Below are positions 6,274-14,891 of a stretch of 33,499 nt of DNA, one piece after another. The position numbers and the translations under genes are program-made. Source of the DNA: Puniceicoccaceae bacterium (lineage in GTDB: Bacteria > Verrucomicrobiota > Verrucomicrobiia > Opitutales > Opitutaceae); the NCBI GenBank assembly GCA_007695295.1, contig REEB01000163.1:1-33499 (forward strand), given 5' to 3'. How positions within the stretch are numbered: position 1 is the stretch's first letter; each line of letters opens with the position of its first letter. The notes under the pieces are model-generated. The model did no database searches. It was not told the origin of the DNA and saw nothing but the letters and a program-made list of their open reading frames with translations.

Positions 6274-9200
6274 ATGCCCGTAACACGTTTTGTCACCGGG
6301 GCGGAAGGGACAGGGAAAACCACCCTCCTTCCGCTGCTTCGCAAGCGATTGCCAGGGTGGGCGATCCATGACTTTGACGAAGTCGGTGTTCCTGATGCAC
6401 CGACCGCAGAATGGCGCCGGACAACAACGGGGCACTGGCTGGGTGTTGCACTGGACAATCAGCGCAAAGGAATTTCGACCTGCATTGTGGGATTGATCTA
6501 TCCCAGTGAGGCCAAAGCCTTTCCCGCTCACCGTGAGCTGGCGCCAAGCTACTGTATCCTGGAGTTGGATACAGCCGAACGGGCCAAACGCTTGCGGGAA
6601 AGAAATACGCCGCATCACATCGATTCGCCCTGTGTGGGTGAATTACAGCAGGAGTTTGCTATGCCCGATCCCGCCCTGCATCGCATCGACGTCACGGGCT
6701 TTGATCCCGAGACCGCCGGCGAAGCGGTGGCCGCGTGGGCGAATGGGACACTCACCGAGGCCGCTTCTCGTCGCCAGTCCTGGTTGTTTGTCACCCACGA
6801 GGCGAGTCTGACCGGAGCACCCATGTTTCTGCTCCACTTCCTGCGCTGGCTGCGGGCAAACACGGATTTGGATCTCAGGCTCTATAGTGTGAAGGATGGT
6901 CCCTTGCTCAAAGCCTTCGGTGAAGTGGCCCGGGTGCACCCGATGGGCGATGAAGCAGGCCTGGTCCGTCTAGCCGCGTCCTGCGACTTGGTCTATATCA
7001 ACACCATCTGTGCGGCGAATCTCGGACACCGGCTGGCCGGACCGGGGATTCCACTGGTGACTCACGTGCACGAGTTGGATGTGGCCTACGAGAATTTTGG
7101 GCCACGATGGATGGCTTTGATGCTGCAGCAGAGCCGTCGACTGGTGTGCTGTTCGGAGTTCGTGGCGGAGCGGATGCGGATGCGCTACGGGGTGGCGGCG
7201 GAACGCCTGACCGTGGCGGCGGAGATGATCGACACCAGGAAGCTGCGGGTGAGGCGGGAGGCGAGAGAAAAACCTCCGCCGGAACTGGCCGCATTTCCCC
7301 AGGGGACGCGGTTTGTGATGGGCTGCGGATCGCGTGATGTACGCAAGGGCTTTGATCTCTTTTTGCAGGTGGCGGTGGCTTTGCGCGGGCAATGGAGTGC
7401 GGTCGATCCGGTGCGCTTTGTTTGGATCGGGAAAGAATTTTCAGACGCCTATGCCACCAACATGCGGCTGGACATCGGCAAAGCGGGGCTGGCCGGAGAT
7501 TTCATTTGCATTGCGGAGACGGATGATCCGCACCGTTACCTCAAGCGGGCCGACGTTTTCTGCCTTACTTCGCGGGAAGATCCCTATCCGCTCGCCATGT
7601 TGGAGGCGGCGGCCTTGGGCAAGCCCATCGTGGCCTTTGCCGGGGCGGGTGGCGGCGAACACTTTTGCGGGCAGGGGGCTGGGCTGGTGGTTCCGTATTT
7701 GGATGTCTATGGCATGGCGGCTGCCTGCGGTGTGCTGCTTGAAGACGAGGAACGTCGCCAGAGCTTGGGCCGTCGTGCAGAGGAGCTGGCCCGGGAGCGG
7801 CATGCGATCGACGTAGTTTCCCGCGGACTACACAGGCAGCTAATGGGGATGATGGAGGGCGGCCTCGGCCGGCAACCCTTGGAGTCATTGGAAACGGTTG
7901 TCGAGCGGTGGAGTCGGGAAGAAAATCCCCGCGGCACACAATATCGAGAGTCGATTCGCCGGCGCCGGCATCTTCGATCGAAGGTAGGGGAACTGCTGCA
8001 GCGGGGAAACACTGCTGCGGTGCAGCATGCGGTGGTGGATGTACTCAACCAAGTCATGGATGCGGGTGATGCCGATGCCATCATCGAGACTTTGGTGGAA
8101 GCTTCCGAGGTGTTGCAGGCGGTGCTGCCCGAACAGGCGGGGGCGTTGCTGGAGCGGGCCAAGGGTATGGCCACGGCGAGACTTCGTGAAGTGGACTTTT
8201 ATCGTGACACCCCGGCAGTGGAACCCGGGCGGACTCAAAGAGAACGGAAGGTTGAAGCCGTCACCAAGGAGATTGCTCCGGCGATGTCCGCCACTCCCGG
8301 ATTGGAGGGGAAGCGCGTGTTGGTATTTTCCGACGATCCCGGGCAGGGCGGGGTGGCGCAGTATGTGCACGGGGTGCTGCTCGGGTTGCGGGCGGCGGGG
8401 GTGGAGGCGGTTTGCGCCCAGCCGGAAGCGGAAAACCCTCTCGTGGAGGCGCAGCGGGCCGCCGGGGTGAGGCATGTCTGGACCGGTTTCAATCCCGAGG
8501 AGGACTTCACCCGCTCCTTCAGCGACGGGGAGGATGCGGTGCGCATCCTTGATGCGGTCGAGCCCGAGGTGGTGTTGTTTGCGGACTGCTGTCCGCTCTC
8601 CCACCTCGCGGCCAAGCAGGCCGTGATCGACCGGCTGATCCCTTGGGTGGCGACCTGCAACGTCGATGCGCCCTATTTGGCGAAGAAGTTTCCCGAGGCG
8701 TTGCCGGTGGCGAAGCGGCAGTATGGCTGTGCGTCCGAGGTGATCGGCGTCTCGCGGTCGGTGCTGGAGACCCTGCGGACAACCTACGGCCTGGAGACGG
8801 AGCGGGGCCGGGTCGTCTATTACGGCCGGCCGGACTTGTATTTTAAAACTCAGGACAAAGCGGCCCGGATGCGCCTGCGAAAAGAGCTGGCGCTGGGGGC
8901 GGACGCGGTGCTCTGCCTGACCGCCGCCCGGCTGGCGCCGGACAAAGGCCACCTTTACCAAATCGAGGCGGTCCGCCGGCTCCGGGAGAAGGGCCGCCTG
9001 GGCAACCTGCACCTTGCCTGGGCGGGTGACGGTCCGCTGCGCGAGGAACTGCAAAAGGCCATCGAGGCCAACGGCCTCGGCGACCGCATCCACCTGCTCG
9101 GCCATCGCTGGGATCTGCCGGACTGGCTTTCGGCGGCGGATGTCTTCGTGCTATCGTCGCGGGTGGAGGCGATGCCGCTGAGCATCATGGAGGCGATGGC

Positions 9201-12200
9201 GATGGGCCTGCCGGTTGCAGCGACGGCGGTGGCGGGCGTCCCCGAGGAACTCGGCGAGACCGGAGCGCTATTGCCTGACCCGAAAATTGACCCCGCCGAG
9301 ACCGTCCGCGCCCTGGCCGATGTATTGGATAAGTGGGGACGTAATGAGAAGCAGCGGCGGACTGTCGGCGCCGCCGCCCGGGAGCGGGCGGAGCGGCTCT
9401 TCCGTGAAGAGCGGATGCAGTCCGAAACCCTTGCCATCCTGACAGAGGCCACCCGGGAGCGCGTGGCGGAGCGGGCGGCGCGCAAACTCAACGCCTTGGT
9501 GCGCGATGGAGAAATCCTGCCGGCCCTGGCGCGCTACCGGGAAAACCTCGAAACCGCGGTGGAGCCGGAGGCGGGCGAAACCCTGCCCGTATTCGCGGCC
9601 GAGGAGCTGGCTTCGATCCGGCAGGTGGCGGCGGCGTGGAAGGAGAATCCCGGCGATACGGCTGCGGCGGCGCAACTCCGCGAGCTGCGCAACCAGATGG
9701 CGGTCTTTCTTGCCGGCACCGAGGAGCGCCTCACTCCGGCGCTTTTCGCCGGCAATTTTGGGGAGGTTTACCGGGAGCTGATTCGAAGCGGCATCCAAGA
9801 TGAAGACCTTACCGCCGAGGAAGCGGAGGCTGCGGCGCAAGTGGCGGCGGGTTTTGACACCGAGGGGAACTTTTCGCTGGCCCGGCTGATGGCCTCGCTG
9901 CTCTTCCGCCGGGCTTGGCAGGAGCCCGCCTTGCTGGCCTTTGAACTAATCCCTTCTTGGTTTGGCGAACTCTATTTCGAGGCCTTGTTGCACGCGCCCG
10001 CGTTGTTTGACCAGCCCGGGGATGCTGAGCGCTATCGACGGCGGCTGGCGGAGGTGACCCGGGAAATCCACCGCCGCATCCAGGTGGAAGAACCGGATGG
10101 GATGGCGGCGGAAGCGGCCCTGACCTTCTTGCGGCGCGCCAACTTCATGCCGCTCTATTTCACGGAGGCCCCCTGCGCCGAGCTGCACCGCCTGCGGGCG
10201 GAGATCATGGCCTGGCGGCTTGGCTACGATGGATTCGACCTCGCCGGCCCGCCGCAGGCGGCGCGGGCACGGTCGGCCGGCGGCAAGATCCGGCTCGGCA
10301 TCCTCTCGGCGCATTTCGGTCCTCAGACCGAGACCTACACCGTCATCCCGCTCTTTGCCGAACTCGACCGCCGCCGTTTCGAAGTGGTGCTGATCGCGCT
10401 CCAGAAAACGGATACACCACTGGAGCGGTTTTGCCGGGAGCGGGCCGACCGTTTTATCGTCCTTGATGGTCGTCTGCCGGAGCAGGTGAACGCGGTGCGG
10501 GCGGCGGCGCTCGACGCCCTTGTCATCGGCACCAACGTAACCGCGGTGACCAATGACATCAGCCTGCTGGCCCTGCACCGCCTGGCGCCGGTGCAGATCT
10601 GCTCGAACTCCTCGCCGGTCAGCACCGGCATGGCGCAGATCGACGCCTACCTCTCGGGAACGCTGAGTGAAGCGGAAGCGGAGGAAGCGCGCGGGCACTA
10701 CACCGAAGCGCTGTGTCTGCCAGAGGGACCGGCCCATTGCTTTGCCTACGGGGCGGATGCGCGCCCGGCGGAGATCAGTGTTTCCCGGGCCGAGCTCGGA
10801 CTTCCGGAAGATGCGGTCGTCTTCGCGAGCGCGGCCAATTGCTTCAAGCTCCTGCCGGAGCTGCAGGAGACCTGGGCGCGGATCCTTGCCGCGGTGCCCG
10901 GATCGCGGCTGCTGCTGCATCCCTTCAATCCCAACTGGAGCAACCGGTATCCGGTTTTCCACTTCGCGCGGGCGGTGCGGGCGGCCATGCGAAGGCACGG
11001 GGTGGAGGAGGACCGACTGATCCTTTCGGAGAGCCGCCTGCCCGGCCGTGAAGACGTGAAAGCCCTGCTGGCGGTGGCGGATGTATACCTCGATTCCTAT
11101 CCCTTTGCGGGGGTTAACTCGACGGTCGATCCCCTCGAGCTGGGGCTGCCCTGCGTGGTGCGGGAAGGAAGGACCTTCCGCTCGCGCATGGCGGGGGCGC
11201 TGCTGCGGGACCTCGGTTTGGAGGATCTCATCGTCACCGAAGAGGACGCCTACATCGAACAGGCGGTGCGGCTCGGCCGGGAGCCGGCCTTCCGCGGCGA
11301 AGTGAGCGCGCGGATCCGGAAGGCGATGGCCGCCGGCCCGCGTTTCTTCGACACCGCCGGCTATGCCGGGCGTTTTGCGGCGGTGGTGGAGGTGCTGGTG
11401 CGGGGACGGCCCGAACCGGGACCGGAGCGGAAGGAAACGGCCCCGTCGCAGGCAATCGAAGTCGCGGACGAGGACTTGCTGGCGCGGGCGACGGCGGCGT
11501 ATGCGGATGGCCGCTACGAAGAGACAGAAACCCTCTGCCGTGAATTGGTGGAGCGGTCTCCGGAGACGGCGCCTGCCTGGGCTCTTCTGGGGCGGCTGGC
11601 CCGGCGTTTTGGCGATTACAATTTCGCGGCCGAACTCCTGGAGCAGGCCCTGGCCTTGGATGCCGCGCCCGAAGAAAGTTGGGTGGCATTGGGCGAAGTG
11701 CGCCTGGCACAAGCGGCTTGGAGCGAAGCACTGGAAGCCTTTGCCGCCGCGCTGGATCGGGATCCCGGGCGGAGCGATGCCGTGCACGGCCGGGCCCTGG
11801 CGCTCTGGCGGAGCGGCGACACCCCATCGGCGGAAACCGCCTTCCGCGAAGGACTGGCTTCGTCCTGCGACCGGGCGGAAGCGGCGCGGCTGCGGATGAG
11901 TTATGCCGCCTTTCTCCATGAGCGGGGGCAGGTGCCCGAAGCGATCCGGCAACTCCGCAAGGCGGCCACGGCGGAACGGGAATCCGCCGAGCCATGGGTG
12001 CTGCTGGGACGCTGGCTGCGGGAAAGCGGCAACCCTGGTGACGCTCTCGCCAGCCTCAACCGCGGATTGAAGAAATTTCCCGAGGCCGGGGGTCTCTGGC
12101 TGGAGGCGGGCAAAGTTCTTTTGCTTGATGGGCGCGCGCGGGAAGCGGTCGACCGTTTGCGGCGGGCGGCCGAGCTGATGCCGGACGATGGAGAGACGTA

Positions 12201-13851
12201 TTTTAATCTCGGATACGCCCTGCAGCAGACCGGGCGACGCGGCGAAGCGCTGGAGGCCTATCGCAAGGCGGAGGCCGGTGGTTGGGAGGCGGCTGAACTG
12301 CACCTCAACCTCGGAGTGTTGCTGAAGGACCGGGAGGAATTCATGGAAGCGGCCCGGTCTTTCGGGCGGGCGTTGGCCTTGAAGCCGGATTCCGTGGCCG
12401 CCTACAACAACCTCGGCGCCGTCTGCAGCCAGCTCGGCATGATCAGCGATGCGATCGACTGCTTCGGCAAGGCCTTGGAGCTGGAGCCGGCCATGCCCGG
12501 AGCACTCAACAACCTCGGGCAGTTGCTGAAAAACACCGGCCGGGCCGGGGAGGCGCTGCCCTGCTACCGCCGGGCGGTGGAAGCGGATCCCGGTCAGCTT
12601 GGTGCAATCCAGAACCAACTGCTCTGCACCTTGTATCAGACCGACCTCACGCCGCAGGCCATTTTCGAGGCTCACCGGCACTGGGGCGCGGTGGTGGCCG
12701 ACGCCGCGCCGCGGTGGCGGCGGCAGGCGCGCTCGCCGCGGTCCGGCCGGCGCCTGCGCATCGGCTACCTCAGCCCTGACTTCTGCGCCCATCCCGTGGC
12801 GGCCTTTGCGGAGGCGCTCTTGGCGGGGCATGACCGGGACCACTTCGAAATCCATGCCTACGCCGATGTGCTGCGGCCGGATGAAACCACCGGGCGCCTG
12901 TGCGGCTGCGTCGAGCATTGGCACGAAGTGGCCGAGTGGAGCGATGAGCAACTTGCGGAGCGGATCGAGCGCGATGGCATCGACCTGCTCATCGATCTCG
13001 CCGGGCACACCGCCCGCAATCGGTTGCAAGTCCTGGCGGCCCGGCCCGCGCCTGTGACACTGACCGCACTCGGCTATCCGGCGACCACCGGCGTGCCCGG
13101 GATTGATTACCGCCTGACCGATGCCGAAGCGGATCCCGAAGGCGAGGCCGACGCCCGGCACACCGAGCGGCTGCTGCGGCTGCCGCGGACCGCCTGGTGC
13201 TGGCGTCCCCCCGGGCAGAGTCCGCTTCCGGCGCCGGCACCGTGCGAGAAAAATGGATACATAACCTTCGGCTCATTCAACAACCTGGCCAAGATGAATG
13301 CGGCGCTTCTGGAGACATGGGCCGAATTCCTGCGAACGGTGCCGGATTCGCGGCTGCTCCTGAAGGCGCGCCCCCTCCTCGATGAAGGCGTGAGGCGGCG
13401 GTTCGAGAGCTTTTTCACCGCGCGGGGGATTGCGTCGGAACGCCTGCGGCTGGTTGGGCCGGATGCGGGGGTGGAGGCCCATTTGGCGCGCTACCACGAA
13501 GTCGACATCGCCCTGGACACCTTTCCCTACCACGGCACGACCACAACCTGTGAGGCGCTTTGGATGGGTGTGCCGGTGGTGACGCGGGCTGGGGAGGATC
13601 ATCGCTCGCGGGTCGGGGTGAGTTTGCTGAAAGCGGTGGGGCGGCCGGAGTGGATCGCCGATGATGCCGCGACGTGGGTGCGGCGGGTGGCGGAAATGGC
13701 CGGGGATAGCTCCGCCTTGTCGGCCGTCCGCGCGGGCCTGCGCGAGGACCTGCGGCGGAGTCCGCTGCTGGATGTGGCGGGCTATGTCGCGGCGGTGGAA
13801 GCCGCCTTTGGTTCGATCCTCGAACCCGCGCTGAGCGGGGTGGAGCGGTAG
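6274..13851 (+). CDS. Giant multi-domain glycosyltransferase: P-loop kinase-like + GT4 + GT4 + GT41 + 11 TPR + GT41
   Basis: A 2525-residue single open frame. Domains in order: (1) residues 1-165, a small P-loop kinase-like domain with Walker A GAEGTGKT at 9-16. (2) About 170-530, a GT4 transferase starting FVTHEASLTGAP, with REDPYPLAMLE ending at Glu444. (3) About 680-1057, a second GT4 with SDDPGQGGVAQY, ARLAPDKGH and the E-x7-E pair Glu965/Glu973. (4) About 1060-1335 helical, then 1338-1707 a GT41/SPINDLY-type domain of the variant class (SAHFGPQTETY, LDSYPFAGVNST). (5) About 1730-2108, eleven TPRs. (6) About 2160-2520, a canonical-type GT41 domain with SPDFCAHP (His2173), FGSFNNLAKMN (Lys2340), DTFPYHGTTTT (2415-2424) and EDHRSRVG. 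No signal peptide or membrane helix is seen, so it should be cytosolic. It probably builds glycans on a protein or carrier; the acceptor is unknown. Glycosyltransferase families are certain, specificities are not. Confidence 0.9.
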   Translation: MPVTRFVTGAEGTGKTTLLPLLRKRLPGWAIHDFDEVGVPDAPTAEWRRTTTGHWLGVALDNQRKGISTCIVGLIYPSEAKAFPAHRELAPSYCILELDTAERAKRLRERNTPHHIDSPCVGELQQEFAMPDPALHRIDVTGFDPETAGEAVAAWANGTLTEAASRRQSWLFVTHEASLTGAPMFLLHFLRWLRANTDLDLRLYSVKDGPLLKAFGEVARVHPMGDEAGLVRLAASCDLVYINTICAANLGHRLAGPGIPLVTHVHELDVAYENFGPRWMALMLQQSRRLVCCSEFVAERMRMRYGVAAERLTVAAEMIDTRKLRVRREAREKPPPELAAFPQGTRFVMGCGSRDVRKGFDLFLQVAVALRGQWSAVDPVRFVWIGKEFSDAYATNMRLDIGKAGLAGDFICIAETDDPHRYLKRADVFCLTSREDPYPLAMLEAAALGKPIVAFAGAGGGEHFCGQGAGLVVPYLDVYGMAAACGVLLEDEERRQSLGRRAEELARERHAIDVVSRGLHRQLMGMMEGGLGRQPLESLETVVERWSREENPRGTQYRESIRRRRHLRSKVGELLQRGNTAAVQHAVVDVLNQVMDAGDADAIIETLVEASEVLQAVLPEQAGALLERAKGMATARLREVDFYRDTPAVEPGRTQRERKVEAVTKEIAPAMSATPGLEGKRVLVFSDDPGQGGVAQYVHGVLLGLRAAGVEAVCAQPEAENPLVEAQRAAGVRHVWTGFNPEEDFTRSFSDGEDAVRILDAVEPEVVLFADCCPLSHLAAKQAVIDRLIPWVATCNVDAPYLAKKFPEALPVAKRQYGCASEVIGVSRSVLETLRTTYGLETERGRVVYYGRPDLYFKTQDKAARMRLRKELALGADAVLCLTAARLAPDKGHLYQIEAVRRLREKGRLGNLHLAWAGDGPLREELQKAIEANGLGDRIHLLGHRWDLPDWLSAADVFVLSSRVEAMPLSIMEAMAMGLPVAATAVAGVPEELGETGALLPDPKIDPAETVRALADVLDKWGRNEKQRRTVGAAARERAERLFREERMQSETLAILTEATRERVAERAARKLNALVRDGEILPALARYRENLETAVEPEAGETLPVFAAEELASIRQVAAAWKENPGDTAAAAQLRELRNQMAVFLAGTEERLTPALFAGNFGEVYRELIRSGIQDEDLTAEEAEAAAQVAAGFDTEGNFSLARLMASLLFRRAWQEPALLAFELIPSWFGELYFEALLHAPALFDQPGDAERYRRRLAEVTREIHRRIQVEEPDGMAAEAALTFLRRANFMPLYFTEAPCAELHRLRAEIMAWRLGYDGFDLAGPPQAARARSAGGKIRLGILSAHFGPQTETYTVIPLFAELDRRRFEVVLIALQKTDTPLERFCRERADRFIVLDGRLPEQVNAVRAAALDALVIGTNVTAVTNDISLLALHRLAPVQICSNSSPVSTGMAQIDAYLSGTLSEAEAEEARGHYTEALCLPEGPAHCFAYGADARPAEISVSRAELGLPEDAVVFASAANCFKLLPELQETWARILAAVPGSRLLLHPFNPNWSNRYPVFHFARAVRAAMRRHGVEEDRLILSESRLPGREDVKALLAVADVYLDSYPFAGVNSTVDPLELGLPCVVREGRTFRSRMAGALLRDLGLEDLIVTEEDAYIEQAVRLGREPAFRGEVSARIRKAMAAGPRFFDTAGYAGRFAAVVEVLVRGRPEPGPERKETAPSQAIEVADEDLLARATAAYADGRYEETETLCRELVERSPETAPAWALLGRLARRFGDYNFAAELLEQALALDAAPEESWVALGEVRLAQAAWSEALEAFAAALDRDPGRSDAVHGRALALWRSGDTPSAETAFREGLASSCDRAEAARLRMSYAAFLHERGQVPEAIRQLRKAATAERESAEPWVLLGRWLRESGNPGDALASLNRGLKKFPEAGGLWLEAGKVLLLDGRAREAVDRLRRAAELMPDDGETYFNLGYALQQTGRRGEALEAYRKAEAGGWEAAELHLNLGVLLKDREEFMEAARSFGRALALKPDSVAAYNNLGAVCSQLGMISDAIDCFGKALELEPAMPGALNNLGQLLKNTGRAGEALPCYRRAVEADPGQLGAIQNQLLCTLYQTDLTPQAIFEAHRHWGAVVADAAPRWRRQARSPRSGRRLRIGYLSPDFCAHPVAAFAEALLAGHDRDHFEIHAYADVLRPDETTGRLCGCVEHWHEVAEWSDEQLAERIERDGIDLLIDLAGHTARNRLQVLAARPAPVTLTALGYPATTGVPGIDYRLTDAEADPEGEADARHTERLLRLPRTAWCWRPPGQSPLPAPAPCEKNGYITFGSFNNLAKMNAALLETWAEFLRTVPDSRLLLKARPLLDEGVRRRFESFFTARGIASERLRLVGPDAGVEAHLARYHEVDIALDTFPYHGTTTTCEALWMGVPVVTRAGEDHRSRVGVSLLKAVGRPEWIADDAATWVRRVAEMAGDSSALSAVRAGLREDLRRSPLLDVAGYVAAVEAAFGSILEPALSGVER

Positions 13852-13870
13852 CAGGGAAGGAGAAGTTTTG

Positions 13871-13903
13871 ATCCGGCCGTGAAATTGGCGACCACGGCCT
13901 GAT
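13871..13903 (+). terminator. Stem-loop after the giant gene
   Basis: GGCCGTG (13875-13881) pairs with CACGGCC (13893-13899) across an 11-base loop. The stem extends outward with ATC/GAT after one mismatch. It lies 20 bases past the stop codon. There is no T-run downstream, so it is at best a weak or factor-assisted terminator. Confidence 0.4.
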
Positions 13904-14057
13904 CCCCCGAGTAAGCCGGGAAGCGCCTGGGTCGTCTGTCGGCATGATGCTGGCAGGACCCCGGTGACCAACCCAAATGCCCGAACCCCGCACAGAACGA
14001 GCGGGGACAGACCTTGGGTGGCAGCGAGACCGGATGGTCCTTGACCCGGGAAAGCCA

Positions 14058-14063
14058 TATAAT
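14058..14063 (+). promoter_or_regulatory. Likely -10 box of the vapBC operon
   Basis: A perfect TATAAT lies 13 bases before the vapB start. TTGACC at 14041-14046 is only 11 bases upstream, too close for a normal -35, so the promoter is incomplete by consensus. CTACCAT occurs at 14064-14070 and again at 14084-14090. This direct repeat around the start codon could be an antitoxin operator, since AbrB-type antitoxins usually bind their own promoter. Confidence 0.4.
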
Positions 14064-14076
14064 CTACCATAAAACC

Positions 14077-14349
14077 ATGAAAACTACCATTGATCATGCG
14101 GGACGAGTGGTCATCCCCAAAGCCCTGCGGATTCAGTACCACCTGACTGGTGGCACCGAGTTGGAAATTGTGGCGGATGGTGATGCGCTGCGCCTTCGGC
14201 AGCCTCAAGCGGCATCCCGTTTCACGGAAAAGGACGGCGTTTTGGTGCAAACCGGTGAACCCCAGTTGGGTATCGATGCAGCCGCGTTCATCAACCAACA
14301 GCGGGACGCGCGAGCCTTGGGGACGGCCGCTTTCGGAAAATCCTCATGA
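14077..14349 (+). CDS. vapB: AbrB/MazE-fold antitoxin (VapB)
   Basis: A 90-residue antitoxin. The N-terminal half is an AbrB/SpoVT-type swapped-hairpin DNA-binding domain (TTIDHAGRVVIPKALR at residues 3-18, then a GTELEIV strand). The C-terminal tail (about residues 48-90) is the part that normally wraps the PIN toxin. I use the ATG at 14077, which begins the domain exactly; the frame extends to 14014, but that would add 21 residues unlike the family. Its stop overlaps the start of vapC (ATGA), the usual arrangement for a coupled antitoxin-toxin pair, and it probably represses its own promoter. Confidence 0.88.
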   Translation: MKTTIDHAGRVVIPKALRIQYHLTGGTELEIVADGDALRLRQPQAASRFTEKDGVLVQTGEPQLGIDAAAFINQQRDARALGTAAFGKSS

Positions 14350-14780
14350 GCGGGGTGTTCTTCGACACCTCGGCCTTGGTTCCGGTGGTCACCGAGCAGT
14401 TGCCCAATCATGCCGCTTCCCACGCGCGTTTTGTCAGCGAGTTGCGCCGCGGCCATCCCGTTTGTTGCAGCACCCACACCCTGGCCGAATGTTATGCCAC
14501 GCTGACGGCATTGCCGCTGCCCCGGCGCATTTCCGGTCCGGAGGCGGCCCGTTTGATCGAGATCAACTTCATCGGAAAAATGAAGGTGGTGGAGCTGACT
14601 TCCGCGGACTATGGGAAAGCGATTCGACACTGCGCCGATGCCGGACGGATCAGCGGGCAAATGTACGACGCTCTGCATCTGGTCGCGGCACTCAAAGCGC
14701 GGTGCAATCAGCTCTTCACCTATAATCTCTCCGACTTCACGGCTCTGGGAGGCGATCGGATCGCAGTCTCCGTGCCTTGA
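14346..14780 (+). CDS. vapC: PIN-domain ribonuclease toxin (VapC)
   Basis: A 144-residue PIN-domain protein, expected to be a magnesium-dependent ribonuclease held inactive by the VapB encoded just upstream. The acidic active-site residues are visible: Asp7 in FFDTSAL, Glu48 in TLAECYATL, Asp108 in MYDALHLVAA, and the Asn127/Asp130 region in TYNLSDF. All conserved positions are present, so the toxin looks intact. Known VapC targets are tRNAs or the 23S rRNA sarcin-ricin loop; the target here cannot be inferred. The start codon lies within the last codons of vapB. Confidence 0.9.
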   Translation: MSGVFFDTSALVPVVTEQLPNHAASHARFVSELRRGHPVCCSTHTLAECYATLTALPLPRRISGPEAARLIEINFIGKMKVVELTSADYGKAIRHCADAGRISGQMYDALHLVAALKARCNQLFTYNLSDFTALGGDRIAVSVP

Positions 14781-14891
14781 TGGCAGCAGCGCTTGAAGGG
14801 CTGTGAAACGACGTTGTCGTTCCGCAGCGGATACGAATTCCGCGCGCACATCCGGCCGGCGGGGCCGCCCGACCGGAGAAGCGACCGAAGC

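Noticed and set aside
5978-6283. Possible small gene in the leader of the giant gene
   Set aside because: Composition and codon pattern are not protein-like, it overlaps the giant gene start, and no motif is visible.
6100-6618. Minus-strand frame over the start of the giant gene
   Set aside because: Most of it is the antisense shadow of the P-loop domain; the remaining part shows no recognisable domain.
9946-13161. A 1071-codon minus-strand open frame opposite the GT41/TPR region
   Set aside because: It is a low-complexity Arg/Pro/Gly/His-rich shadow of GC-rich coding sequence; the plus-strand frame carries clear conserved domains.
14041-14063. Full sigma-70 promoter TTGACC...TATAAT for vapBC
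   Set aside because: The gap is only 11 bases, too short; only the -10 box is kept as a feature.
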